From assembly GCA_964570205.1 (NCBI GenBank), contig CAZMXI010000069.1, forward strand, positions 1 through 24,004: a DNA stretch of 24,004 nucleotides. Direction: 5' to 3'. This DNA is from CAZMXI01 sp964570205 (lineage in GTDB: Bacteria; Planctomycetota; Phycisphaerae; Tepidisphaerales; Tepidisphaeraceae). The position numbers and the translations under genes are program-made. Under the pieces are notes generated by a model. It worked only from the letters and a program-made list of their open reading frames with translations. It searched no databases and was not told the DNA's origin. Position 1 is the stretch's first letter, and the number at the start of each line of letters is the position of its first letter. Shown here piece after piece: positions 1 to 9,275 of this stretch.

Positions 1-98
1 TGATCCAGGCGCAAGGTGAGATGAGCGGCAAGATGGACAGCATGATCCAGGCGCAGGGTGAGATGAGCGGCAAGATGGACAGCATGATTCAGCTCCAG
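1..98. repeat. 42-bp tandem repeat, two copies plus a decayed partial copy
   Basis: Copies start at 1 and 43 and differ by one base (caa versus cag); a third, divergent start is at 85. The period is 42 bp, 14 codons, so both strands stay in frame. Read on the plus strand the unit encodes a hydrophilic, heptad-like peptide (IQAQGEMSGKMDSM) typical of a coiled coil. Read on the minus strand it forms the tail of the isomerase-like frame (HAVHLAAHLTLRLD). The plus reading looks more protein-like. Because it sits at the window edge, the total copy number is unknown. Confidence 0.85.
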
Positions 99-1514
99 AG
101 GGATAGCATAGAGGTAGAAGAAGAGCTGGTGGAATCCGGGGAACGTCAGCACATCCGTGTTCGAGTCGAACTTCACCCGCACCGAAATCACGCACCCGCC
201 GGCCGGCGGCACGGAGACATTGTCCACCACCGTTCCCGCCGCCGCGATCACCTGCGTAGGCTTGTCCTTTGACCCTGGAACCACGTCGGCCAAGGTCACC
301 CGCTGCCCCGGCTTCCATCGTGTCCGCGCTGTGGCATCGCGCTGTCCGTGATGGTGCACGATGTCATATGGCTCGGGCCTGGTGCCGAATCCGTGCAGCC
401 GCGTCGGGCATGAGCAGTGAGCCCCGATCACCGCATCCTGCGCGGTGTCCGCCACCGGATCCTGCTGGAAACCCGGGCGGTCGAACAGGTACTGCACCAT
501 GCAATGGGTGGCGATCGCGCCCACGTCCGCCTCACAGGCTGCTGGGATGCCGTCATCGTTCATCTTCGCCCAGGCGATGCAGGGCAGGCTTACCGTGCTT
601 TCGCCGAGCGCGCCCAGGCAGTCCATCGAAATCGCGTCCGACTCTTCCCGCTGCAGCAGTGTTCGCGCTACGACATAGCTCTTGACCCCGTTGATCACAT
701 CCTGCCGAGTCGCGTCGCGCATGCCACGTGAATGCCGGATCATGTCATCGGCCATCGCCACGATTTCCGGCGTGTCGGCCGTCTGCTGGTACAACTCCAG
801 GAACGTTTTGGCCGGGATGTACCGCAGCTTGATTCCCAGGTCCGGGATCTCCCGCTCCACCCTGGCATTGCCGGCGATGACGAGGCATCGCGTTGCCTTC
901 ATCTTCGCCCCAGCCCCGATCATCTTCATCCCGTAGCGCACCTCGGAGAAATCGTCAGTCGAGCAGATCATGCAGCCCGGCTTTCTGGATGGCGCATCGG
1001 TGTTGGTCGTGAAGGAAGTCCCCACGGGCGAGAACACGACCGTCGGTATCTTCGTGTCGATCGCCTTGACCGCCGTCGGCCAAGCATGCAACTGCCGGTC
1101 CAGCAGTACCACCAACTGCCCGTCGGGCTTGGCGCTGACCGATCCCGCAAGCCATGTGTCGGCCTCGGCAGGGCTGTAGATCGGTTCGGGGCGCAGGTCC
1201 AGCTTCATGCCCATATCGGCCGCCGCCGCCTGGATCTGGCCGGTATACAGCTTCAGCGCTGCCTCGCCGTCGTACACCGCGCCGGGCCAGCGCATGCCAT
1301 AGGCCTCCTTGCGGCGCACGAAGCACGCGCGCAGCGTGGGCTGGCATTTGGATCCCGGCCCCAACGCCTGGATCGGCTGGATGGTGTTCTTTCCGGACCT
1401 GGATGCGCAGGATGTCAGCATCACGCTGACAACAGCCGCGGAGGTGGTTCCCAGAAATGAACGCCGTGAGATGTGACATGCCGCACAGCGGCCGTGATGC
1501 GCATGGTCGTGCAT
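1..1514 (-). CDS. Tat-exported lipoprotein resembling L-fucose/L-arabinose isomerase (C-terminal fold), 3' end outside window
   Basis: The frame is open without a stop from the ATG at 1514 (minus strand) to the window edge, about 504 codons. A strong AAGGAG lies 5 nt before the start. The N-terminus has a twin-arginine signal, SRRSFLG at residues 16-22, then a hydrophobic stretch and a lipobox LTSC with Cys36, so export by Tat and lipid anchoring are predicted. The middle and C-terminal parts resemble the L-fucose isomerase family: MDCLG, then NDDGIPAACEADVGA with Glu328 and Asp330 in the place expected for metal ligands, and a late FHQLFFY element. Cytoplasmic sugar isomerases normally lack a signal, so the true substrate and role are open. 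After FFY (about position 114) the family-like sequence stops and the frame enters a 42-bp repeat, so the end may be truncated, fused or misassembled. The gene is divergent from hrpB. The export signal is clear; the isomerase relation is from motif memory. Confidence 0.75.
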   Translation of the reverse strand, partial: MHDHAHHGRCAACHISRRSFLGTTSAAVVSVMLTSCASRSGKNTIQPIQALGPGSKCQPTLRACFVRRKEAYGMRWPGAVYDGEAALKLYTGQIQAAAADMGMKLDLRPEPIYSPAEADTWLAGSVSAKPDGQLVVLLDRQLHAWPTAVKAIDTKIPTVVFSPVGTSFTTNTDAPSRKPGCMICSTDDFSEVRYGMKMIGAGAKMKATRCLVIAGNARVEREIPDLGIKLRYIPAKTFLELYQQTADTPEIVAMADDMIRHSRGMRDATRQDVINGVKSYVVARTLLQREESDAISMDCLGALGESTVSLPCIAWAKMNDDGIPAACEADVGAIATHCMVQYLFDRPGFQQDPVADTAQDAVIGAHCSCPTRLHGFGTRPEPYDIVHHHGQRDATARTRWKPGQRVTLADVVPGSKDKPTQVIAAAGTVVDNVSVPPAGGCVISVRVKFDSNTDVLTFPGFHQLFFYLYAIPLELNHAVHLAAHLTLRLDHAVHLAAHLTLRLD

Positions 1515-1627
1515 GAAGGCTCCTTCTTGAAGTGTTGCCCGGCAGTATCCCCGGGCTGATGCCGCCAATCAACAGCCGCTGCATTGCGGTTCCATCCCCT
1601 GCCCGCCCCAAACCATCAGGTCCACGC

Positions 1628-1633
1628 TACAAT
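1628..1633 (+). promoter_or_regulatory. Candidate -10 box (TACAAT) for hrpB
   Basis: TACAAT ends 12 nt before the preferred hrpB ATG at 1646, so the mRNA leader would be only about 5 nt. No Shine-Dalgarno is visible before that ATG. No convincing -35 is seen at 16-18 nt. The site matters because it supports the start at 1646 rather than the ATG at 1532. Confidence 0.4.
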
Positions 1634-1645
1634 GCCAGCCCTGCG

Positions 1646-4210
1646 ATGCTCCCCATTCACGCCATCGAGCGCGACATCCTCGCCGCCCTTGCCGCCGGCA
1701 ATCGCCTTGTTCTCACCGCGCCCACGGGTTCGGGCAAAACCACTCAGGCGCCGCAATTCATGGTGCGTTCCGGCCAGTTCGCGGGTCAGATCGTCTGCCT
1801 CCAGCCTCGGCGGCTTGCAGCCCGGCTCGTCGCCAAGCGCGTTGCGCGCGAGATGGATTGCCCTCTTGGGCAGCTTGTCGGCTACCAGACCCGCCATGAA
1901 TCACAGGTTGGCAGGGAAACCCGCATTCGTTTCGTGACCGAGGGCCTGTTCCTTCGACAGCTTCAGTCCAACCCTGAACTCGATGGCATCAGCGCTGTCA
2001 TCCTTGATGAGTTTCATGAGCGAAACCTGGCCAGCGATGTCTCGCTCGCCCTCGTGCGGCAGCTCCAGGAGTCCGCCCGCCCGGACCTGCGACTCATTGT
2101 CATGTCGGCCACGCTGGATACCCAGCGCGTGAGCCTGTATCTGGCGTGCCCCACGCTCGAGGCCCACGGGCGCACTCATCCCATCCAGACCATCTACCTT
2201 GCCCAGCGCCCGACGCGCTCACGGCCACGGCGTCTTGGTTCGCCGACGGCGATTCCGCCTTGGGAGCTGGCCGCCGACGCCCTGGCCGACCTGCTGGAGA
2301 GCCACGAGAGCGGCGATGTCCTGATCTTCATGCCCGGCGCATACGAAATCCGACGGACCATCGAGCAGTGCCAGCAACTCAGCACCCCGGCCGAGCCGCT
2401 GGCCATCTTTCCTCTCTATTCCGAGTTGCCCGCGGATCAACAGGATGCCGCCCTCTGCCCTGCGGTCCATCGCAAGGTGATTGTATCGACCAATGTCGCC
2501 GAGACATCCATCACCATCGAGGGCATCCGCCATGTCATCGACTCGGGCCTCGCCCGCGTGAATCGGTTTGACCCGCGCCGAGGCATCAACGTTCTCATGG
2601 TGGAGCCCATCAGCCAGGCCTCGGCCGACCAGAGAGCCGGCCGAGCCGGCCGAACCGCCCCAGGCACATGCCGCCGGCTCTGGCTCGAAGCCGACCACCG
2701 CCATCGTCCGCGCCACACCACGCCCGAGGTCCAGCGCCTCGACCTGGCCGAGGTTGCCCTTCAACTCCTGTTTCTCGGCATCGAGCCGGCGGCTTTCCCC
2801 TGGCTCGAACCGCCCGATTCGCTCGCCCTTGAGCAGGCGCTTCATGTCCTCGGAGAACTCGGCGCTCTCGACCAACGCGGACTCACGAAGCGAGGCAGGG
2901 TCATGGCGCGCCTCCCGATGCACCCGCGTCTCTCCCGCATGCTGATTGCCGCCGCTGAGCTGGACTGCCTGAAACGGGCCGCTCTCTGGGCAGCCCTCAT
3001 TTCCGAGCGCGATATCCTCATTCGCGGCCAGAAGCACCGGTTCGCCGATGATCTCTTACCCGGCCCGCGATCGGACTTCGCCGTTCTCGAGCGCGCCTTT
3101 GAGACGGCCCTCGCCATGCGTTTCGACACAAGTCGCTGCGGCGCCAAGGGCATCCACGCCATCGCCTGCCGCGAAATCGATCGCACCTGGAAACTCTACC
3201 TCGATGCCGCGCACTCAGCTCATCTGACGGCACTTTCACGGCGATCCGGCGAGGCGGGTTCCTCCCGCCCATCCCCAGGGTCCGTCGCCACCATAGCGAA
3301 GGCGCTCCTGGCGGCTTTCCCCGATCACCTTGCCCTCCGCCGTAACCCATCGAACCTTGCCTGCGCCCTGACGCGAAACCGCCGCGCCCAGCTCGATCCC
3401 GAGTCCGTTGCCCAGCACGAGGGTCTGTTGCTGCCCGTCGAGATCAGCGAGATCGGCGCTGGGCAGAATGTGAAGACCGTTCTCTCGCTGGTCACCGAGA
3501 TCGATCCCGACTGGCTACACGCTGTCCACCCCGATCGCATCCAGCACCGCAACGAGACCGTCTACAACACCGATGCGCAGACGGTTGAGGCCGCCGAGCG
3601 CGATCTGTTCGAGGGCTTGGTGATCTTCGAAAAGCTGCGCCCCAATCCCGATCCCGGTGATGCCGCCCGCATCCTGGCCGAGCAGGTGTCCGCCGGCGCC
3701 CTCAAGCTTGACCGCTGGGATTACCCCGTCCACCAGTGGATCGAGCGCACCCGCTGCGTTGCCCAGTGGTTTCCCGAGCGGCGGCTCATCACTTACGACG
3801 CTGATGAGGTCGCGGTCATCCTTCAGGAGATCTGCGCTGGCGCTACACGCTACAACCAGATTAAGGACCGTCCCTGCCTCCAGCACGTGAAGGATGCCTT
3901 GAGCTGGTCCGACCAGCAGTTTGTCGAGAGAATGGCCCCCGAGCGCATCGAGCTGCCCCGTGGCTGGCGGATGAAGATCGAATACGCCGCCGGCCAGCCG
4001 CCGCGCGGCCGGGCCAAGATACAGGATTTCTACGGCCTCACGCAGTCGCCCGCGGTGGCGGGGGGGCGGGTTCCCCTGCTGCTGGAGATCCTCGCCCCCA
4101 ATATGCGGCCCGTCCAGGTTACCGACGACCTGGCCAATTTCTGGACCAACCTGTACCCCGCGGTGAAGAAAGAGCTCTCCCGCCGCTATCCCCGGCACGA
4201 GTGGCGGTAG
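1646..4210 (+). CDS. hrpB: ATP-dependent RNA helicase HrpB
   Basis: A DEAH/RHA-family helicase of 854 aa. Visible motifs in order: Walker A GSGKTT (about residues 28-33), DEFH motif II (121-124), SAT motif III (154-156), and motif VI QRAGRAGR (about 328-335). These are followed by a helicase-associated region and a long HrpB C-terminal domain ending YPRHEWR. The DEFH variant and total length match HrpB rather than HrpA. The frame is open from an ATG at 1532, but the family N-terminus begins close to MLPI-type sequence, which is the ATG at 1646, and a -10-like box lies just upstream. HrpB is a nonessential helicase of unclear RNA target in most bacteria. It faces the 523-aa exported protein gene tail to tail with 12 bp between stops. 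The family call is firm; the start is a judgement. Confidence 0.93.
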   Translation: MLPIHAIERDILAALAAGNRLVLTAPTGSGKTTQAPQFMVRSGQFAGQIVCLQPRRLAARLVAKRVAREMDCPLGQLVGYQTRHESQVGRETRIRFVTEGLFLRQLQSNPELDGISAVILDEFHERNLASDVSLALVRQLQESARPDLRLIVMSATLDTQRVSLYLACPTLEAHGRTHPIQTIYLAQRPTRSRPRRLGSPTAIPPWELAADALADLLESHESGDVLIFMPGAYEIRRTIEQCQQLSTPAEPLAIFPLYSELPADQQDAALCPAVHRKVIVSTNVAETSITIEGIRHVIDSGLARVNRFDPRRGINVLMVEPISQASADQRAGRAGRTAPGTCRRLWLEADHRHRPRHTTPEVQRLDLAEVALQLLFLGIEPAAFPWLEPPDSLALEQALHVLGELGALDQRGLTKRGRVMARLPMHPRLSRMLIAAAELDCLKRAALWAALISERDILIRGQKHRFADDLLPGPRSDFAVLERAFETALAMRFDTSRCGAKGIHAIACREIDRTWKLYLDAAHSAHLTALSRRSGEAGSSRPSPGSVATIAKALLAAFPDHLALRRNPSNLACALTRNRRAQLDPESVAQHEGLLLPVEISEIGAGQNVKTVLSLVTEIDPDWLHAVHPDRIQHRNETVYNTDAQTVEAAERDLFEGLVIFEKLRPNPDPGDAARILAEQVSAGALKLDRWDYPVHQWIERTRCVAQWFPERRLITYDADEVAVILQEICAGATRYNQIKDRPCLQHVKDALSWSDQQFVERMAPERIELPRGWRMKIEYAAGQPPRGRAKIQDFYGLTQSPAVAGGRVPLLLEILAPNMRPVQVTDDLANFWTNLYPAVKKELSRRYPRHEWR

Positions 4211-4222
4211 GGCGGCGGCCGC

Positions 4223-5794
4223 TCATTTCCACTGTTGAATCCAGCCTCGCGCCGGCACCTCCAGATCGCGGCCGTTCAGCCTCGCCTTAATCGCCTCATC
4301 GTTGAAATTCTCCACCACCCAGCTCCCATCCGCGAACAGGTACAAACCCACCTTGCCGGGGCCGGTGAACGTCACATTCAGCTTGCCCAGCATTGCGCTG
4401 CGAATACCATCCAGGTCCGCCTGTGGCAGGTCCAGCAGTCCCTTCGGGTTGCCCTTCACCGCCAGTACCTTCACGTTCGCTGCCTTCAGCTCAACCTGCC
4501 CCTCCAAGGCCTCGGCCAGCCCATCGGTCACCAGGGTCGGCCTACCGCTCGCGATGAACGCCTTCAGCTTCTGCGCGATCTGCGGGTCCTTCATCGCGTG
4601 TACCGGGAAGAAGCCCGCTTCAGCATTCGCCGGAAACGCATGGCAGGGAACCAACGGCAGCCCCATCATGCCGACAAAGTCATAGACCCTCGCTTCCGTC
4701 CCTGGATGGCTGTTGGCGGGCTTATATGCCGCAATGCCCTCGATTGGCCTCTTACGCACCTGGTCGGCCACCGCCAGCAACTCCGGCATCTGGCCCCGCA
4801 GGGCCTCGACGTTCTTCGGCCCGGTGTCGCGCAGCAGCGATCCGTAGCAGAACAGCACCGATTCCTTCGCGCCCGCGAGAATCGTCTGCCGGGCCTGCTC
4901 GACGTACGTCTTTTCCGTTGTCCCGTAGGGGTCAAACCAGCCACCGCCGCATTTCTCGCCACCAATCCCGCCAAGCCACCGCATGATGAAGTAGGCCTCG
5001 TACTGCGGCGTCCCACCCCATCGCTGGTCAGCGTAATCCCGCGTTTCCGTACCCACCCAGATCAGGTCGAAGTCCTTTGTCTGGCGGATCACCTCGTACC
5101 CCCGATCATGAAACCGGTCATACCACTGAGGGTACTTGATGATCAGTCGGACCTTCGGATTGACCCGTCTGGCCGCCCCCAGGACGTACTCCTGCGACAG
5201 CCGAACCATCAGCTCACAGCGGTAATCTTCCCATGCATCGCCACTTACGGCGAATGTCTTCTCCCCGATCGCCACTCTCCGTGCTTTCCGTGCCGCATCA
5301 CATTCCGCACATGCGCAGTCCGTAAACCAGAAGTCATCGATCATCACTTCGTCGAAAACCGAAGCCGTGAACTCGAATATCCGCTTCAGATTCTCCTGGG
5401 TGGTTTTGTCCGTATAGCAGGAGATCAGGTCCTTCCAGCCGGTCGACCGCTTGCCCACGATCGTGGTTGTAACGCATCCGCTCACCAGAAAGCCTTCGTC
5501 CAGAAAACGCTGTTTGGCATTCAATAACAAGGCCTTGTCGGCCGTGTAGTTGCTCCTGAACGTCTCGATGTAGACCTTGGTTATCCCCGTCCTCCTGCAC
5601 CAATCCAGTGCTGCCGCAAGCCCTTGCTCACTCGATAGATGCTCGCGAACGTTCTGAGCGGTAAAGAGCGTCGAAAACCGATGTGCGTGTTGCTTTTCCC
5701 GGGCAACCGCCCACAGGCGCTCCGACTGGCTGCGCGCCATGCCTGCCAGCGCCAGGATCACCACGACCATTGACACCATCTGTCGCCTGCTCAT
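4223..5794 (-). CDS. Exported protein with a glycoside-hydrolase-like TIM-barrel character
   Basis: 523 aa from the ATG at 5794, chosen because GGAGG lies 5 nt upstream and because the protein then begins with a signal peptide (MSRRQM, then a hydrophobic core to about residue 20). The open frame continues 84 codons further upstream but that part is not protein-like. The body has alternating helices and beta strands with an acidic strand end, MIDDFWFTDC at 151-160, followed by CxCxxC (Cys160, Cys162, Cys165), as in several uncharacterised glycoside-hydrolase-like barrels where the Asp pair sits in the active site. The last about 80 residues (LYLFADGSWVVENFNDE) look like a small beta domain. 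It probably acts outside the cytoplasm on a carbohydrate, but substrate and activity cannot be read from sequence. It may lie near the isomerase-like gene for a reason, although hrpB separates them. Confidence 0.8.
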   Translation of the reverse strand: MSRRQMVSMVVVILALAGMARSQSERLWAVAREKQHAHRFSTLFTAQNVREHLSSEQGLAAALDWCRRTGITKVYIETFRSNYTADKALLLNAKQRFLDEGFLVSGCVTTTIVGKRSTGWKDLISCYTDKTTQENLKRIFEFTASVFDEVMIDDFWFTDCACAECDAARKARRVAIGEKTFAVSGDAWEDYRCELMVRLSQEYVLGAARRVNPKVRLIIKYPQWYDRFHDRGYEVIRQTKDFDLIWVGTETRDYADQRWGGTPQYEAYFIMRWLGGIGGEKCGGGWFDPYGTTEKTYVEQARQTILAGAKESVLFCYGSLLRDTGPKNVEALRGQMPELLAVADQVRKRPIEGIAAYKPANSHPGTEARVYDFVGMMGLPLVPCHAFPANAEAGFFPVHAMKDPQIAQKLKAFIASGRPTLVTDGLAEALEGQVELKAANVKVLAVKGNPKGLLDLPQADLDGIRSAMLGKLNVTFTGPGKVGLYLFADGSWVVENFNDEAIKARLNGRDLEVPARGWIQQWK

Positions 5795-6193
5795 TCGTTG
5801 CCTCCGGGGACAATGGACCAACCAGCTATAGATAGCATCGTCCTGCTGATGCGTTGGCTGCGGGATGCCCGCCAGGCGGCCGCGCTTGTCCACAGTTATT
5901 TTGTAAGCTGCGCGCCAGTGGCAAAAGTACGCGCGTGCGGGTATGATCCCCCGCTCAGCAAGGCAGGAAGCCCGAATCGCGCCCGGCGTATTTGACATTG
6001 CGTGGACGTGATTTATACTTTTTGCCCTTCTAAGCTCTTCGTCCATCGGCGTAGTCCGCCGGCGTGCGGTGGAGCGGGCGAGACGCGTGCGGCAGATTGT
6101 TTCCCGGCCAGGGTCGTCGCACGTTTCCCCTAGCAGTATTGCGGATCGGCGTGATTCGGCTCAGGCCGGCTTCCGCCGGTTGGCTGGGGCGTC
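5795..6193. other. Intergenic leader region between the exported protein gene and tRNA-Thr
   Basis: About 400 bp with no convincing gene. It contains the strong tuf-cluster promoter (5992-6019), a possible second upstream -10 (TATGAT, 5940-5946 region) and a small hairpin (CCGGC/GCCGG) just before tRNA-Thr. A single TTGTCCACA at 5886-5894 resembles a DnaA box but stands alone. The 65-codon plus-strand frame starting at 5798 overlaps the upstream region of the minus gene and has no ribosome binding site or recognisable content. Confidence 0.6.
5992..6019 (+). promoter_or_regulatory. Sigma70-type promoter for the tRNA-Thr/tuf/secE/nusG cluster
   Basis: TTGACA at 5992-5997, a 16-bp spacer, and TATACT at 6014-6019. 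The -35 is a perfect consensus and the -10 matches five of six. Transcription would start near 6026, giving a leader of about 170 nt before tRNA-Thr. It is the strongest promoter-like match I found and precedes genes that need high expression. Confidence 0.8.
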
Positions 6194-6265
<72 letters not shown>

Positions 6266-6292
6266 CTGATCCTAACTCGGAGGTTTTCGGAC

Positions 6293-7492
<1,200 letters not shown>

Positions 7493-7585
7493 GTCCGACA
7501 GTGTTTGGCGGCCAGTCGTCAGTGGCTCGGATTCGTCCGTTTCCGTTGGTGCCTGGCCGCCAGGCATTGCATTAGGTGTGTTGTC

Positions 7586-7750
7586 ATGGCCAAGGAAAAT
7601 CGCGAGATGGTGTGGCTGCAGTGCACTTCGTGCAGCGACCTGAACTACCGCACCGAGATCAAGGTGGCTGGTGGTGTTCAGAAGGTCGAGCTGAAGAAGT
7701 ACTGCCCGCGAGAGCGCAGCCACAAACTTCACAAAGTGAAGCGGAAGTAA
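7586..7750 (+). CDS. rpmG: 50S ribosomal protein L33
   Basis: 54 aa, normal for L33. It begins MAKENREMVWLQCTSC and ends KLHKVKRK, with the conserved LKKYCPRE block. A zinc-binding L33 has two CxxC pairs; here the first pair (CTSC, residues 13-16) is intact but the second is CPRE, so the fourth Cys is replaced by Glu. Whether zinc is still bound cannot be told from sequence. The start at 7586 has only a weak upstream AGGTG. It sits between tuf and tRNA-Trp, an order seen in several bacterial phyla. Confidence 0.95.
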   Translation: MAKENREMVWLQCTSCSDLNYRTEIKVAGGVQKVELKKYCPRERSHKLHKVKRK

Positions 7751-7821
7751 TATGTTGTCGGGCGCTGATTGTCGGCGGCTGGTCCTTTTGGCCGGTGACC
7801 GGCGATCGGCGGCTGGCCTGT

Positions 7822-7894
7822 ACGCCAGTAGCTCAACTGGTAGAGCAGCCGTCTCCAAAGCGGCAGGTTGGGGGTTCGATTCCCTCCTGGCGTG
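7822..7894 (+). tRNA. tRNA-Trp (anticodon CCA)
   Basis: A complete 73-nt cloverleaf. The acceptor stem ACGCCAG pairs with CTGGCGT, discriminator base G, D arm GCTC/GAGC, anticodon stem GCCGT/GCGGC with loop CTCCAAA and anticodon CCA, and T arm GGGGG/CCCTC with one G-T pair and a TTCGATT loop. The 3' CCA is not encoded. Its place between rpmG and secE is typical. Confidence 0.97.
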
Positions 7895-8068
7895 CTTGTC
7901 AACCGCGAAAGGGACCCTACCTGCCGCGGCGTCTTGACCGCGCTGACGGCGGCTTGAGGCGACGTAGGACCGGATCAGGAATTTCCCACTGTCCGCTCGT
8001 TGCGAATGTGCGGCGTCCTGGATTCTGGTTGCATGGCGGTCATGAACATGGGCGATAAGGAACGACCG

Positions 8069-8605
8069 ATGGCCGACGACGAGGTTATCAACGATCGCGA
8101 GCCAATGCCCCGATCGGCGACGGGTGGTGCAACGCAGCCCATGCCGGAGAAGTCGCTGGGTGGCGGTCTGTTTCATCTGTATAAGCCTGGCCAAGGGTAC
8201 TGGACCCGAATGGGAACCGCTGGCGCCTCGGTTCTCTTTGTCGTCTTTGTCGGCCGGTTCATCTACCAGAGTCTGAACGTAATGGTGCTGGCGCGCGAGC
8301 CAGAGCTGCGCACCCTTGGTCGAGAGTATCCTTGGCTCGTCATCGGTGTCTCGGTCGGGTTCATTCTGGGTTCGGCCTTCCTCCTGTGGTGGTATCAGAA
8401 CAAACCGCGCATCGTCGATTTTCTGATCGCCACTGAAACCGAGATGAAGAAGGTGAATTGGACCAGTCGGCGCGAACTGATCGGTTCCACGAAGGTCGTC
8501 ATCCTGTTCATGTTCCTGATCGCGATCGCGTTGTTTGTTTACGACATCTTGTTCAGTTTTTTGTTCAACTTGGTCGGGGTCCTGAAATACGGTCCCTTCA
8601 GTTGA
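8069..8605 (+). CDS. secE: Preprotein translocase subunit SecE, N-terminally extended
   Basis: 178 aa. The C-terminal third is SecE: an amphipathic helix with FLIATETEMKKVNWTSRREL (about 118-137) followed by the final membrane span (about 142-167). Upstream are two further hydrophobic segments (about 50-68 and 89-108), so three spans are predicted, as in E. coli, while most bacterial SecE proteins have one. The start at 8069 is chosen because AAGGA lies 7 nt before it; an ATG at 8000 in the same frame has no such site. SecE clamps SecY in the inner membrane translocon. It is followed 18 nt later by nusG, the usual pairing. Confidence 0.93.
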   Translation: MADDEVINDREPMPRSATGGATQPMPEKSLGGGLFHLYKPGQGYWTRMGTAGASVLFVVFVGRFIYQSLNVMVLAREPELRTLGREYPWLVIGVSVGFILGSAFLLWWYQNKPRIVDFLIATETEMKKVNWTSRRELIGSTKVVILFMFLIAIALFVYDILFSFLFNLVGVLKYGPFS

Positions 8606-8623
8606 TGGACTTCCGGAAAGACC

Positions 8624-9166
8624 ATGCAATTTTTCGTCTTGCGAGTCGCGAGCAATAAAGAAGACCAGGTCCGCGAGAAGCTGGCCCGGAAGGTCAAGAT
8701 CGAGGGCCTCGAGGAGCACGTCGGGCGCATCCTCGTGCCTACCGAGCGTGTGCGAACCCAGAAAGCCGGCGTGCGTCGCGAGAGCGAACGCAAGCTCTAT
8801 CCCGGGTACGTGTTCATCGAGCTGGAACTGGATAAGGACGGCCGAATTCCGGACAGGGTCTGGTTCATGATCAAGGAGACCGAGGGCGTTGGCGACTTCA
8901 TCGGCTCCAACGGTAAGCCAACGCCGATGACGCCCAAAGACCAGTCCAAAATGCTGGAAGAAGCCGAACGCCCGGCCGAAAGCGCCACTCTCAAGACCGA
9001 GTACAAAAAGGGCGACAAGATCAAGGTCATCGACGGCGCGTTCATCAACTTTGAGGGCGAAGTCGACGAAATCCTCGCCGACAAGGGCGCCGTGCGCATC
9101 ATCACGACGATCTTCGGCCGCCCCACGCCGCTCGAACTCGAACACTGGCAGATCGAGAAGGTCTGA
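8624..9166 (+). CDS. nusG: Transcription termination/antitermination protein NusG
   Basis: 180 aa, normal for NusG. The N-terminal NGN domain begins FFVLRVASNKEDQVREKL and contains the LYPGYVFIELEL core (about 58-69). The KOW domain begins near KKGDKIKVIDGAF (128-140) and runs through FEGEVDEI to the end. NusG binds RNA polymerase and links it to Rho or to the ribosome. It overlaps nothing and follows secE closely. The expected next gene, rplK, is absent: the next gene is a kinase on the opposite strand. Confidence 0.97.
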   Translation: MQFFVLRVASNKEDQVREKLARKVKIEGLEEHVGRILVPTERVRTQKAGVRRESERKLYPGYVFIELELDKDGRIPDRVWFMIKETEGVGDFIGSNGKPTPMTPKDQSKMLEEAERPAESATLKTEYKKGDKIKVIDGAFINFEGEVDEILADKGAVRIITTIFGRPTPLELEHWQIEKV

Positions 9167-9237
9167 TTTCCATTCCCTCCGCGACCGGCATGCCAATGCG
9201 AGGTGTTCTCGTGCGCTCCGACTTCACGGGCAGGATC

Positions 9238-9262
9238 GGGCGGTTGATGAGAGACGCCCTTT
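9238..9262 (+). terminator. Weak hairpin after nusG
   Basis: GGGCG (9238-9242) and CGCCC (9255-9259) can pair around a 12-nt loop, followed by only three T. It is the only hairpin-like candidate I see in the 109 bp between the converging nusG and kinase genes, and it is a poor intrinsic terminator. Confidence 0.25.
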
Positions 9263-9275
9263 GAGAAAGATGCTG

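Noticed and set aside
1..98. CRISPR-like repeat
   Set aside because: The copies are directly adjacent with no spacers and keep a 14-codon phase, as in a coding tandem repeat.
732..1460. 242-codon plus-strand frame, and the 218-codon minus frame at 955-1611
   Set aside because: Both are out-of-frame shadows of the minus-strand isomerase-like gene, which has the Tat signal, Shine-Dalgarno and family motifs.
4235..5527. 430-codon plus-strand frame
   Set aside because: Antisense to the 523-aa exported protein, with no ribosome binding site and no domain-like content.
5886..5894. TTGTCCACA resembling a DnaA box
   Set aside because: A single box with no cluster, AT-rich unwinding element, dnaA or dnaN nearby; not evidence of an origin.
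5798..5995. 65-codon plus frame upstream of tRNA-Thr
   Set aside because: No Shine-Dalgarno, no recognisable content, and it runs into the promoter region of the tuf cluster.
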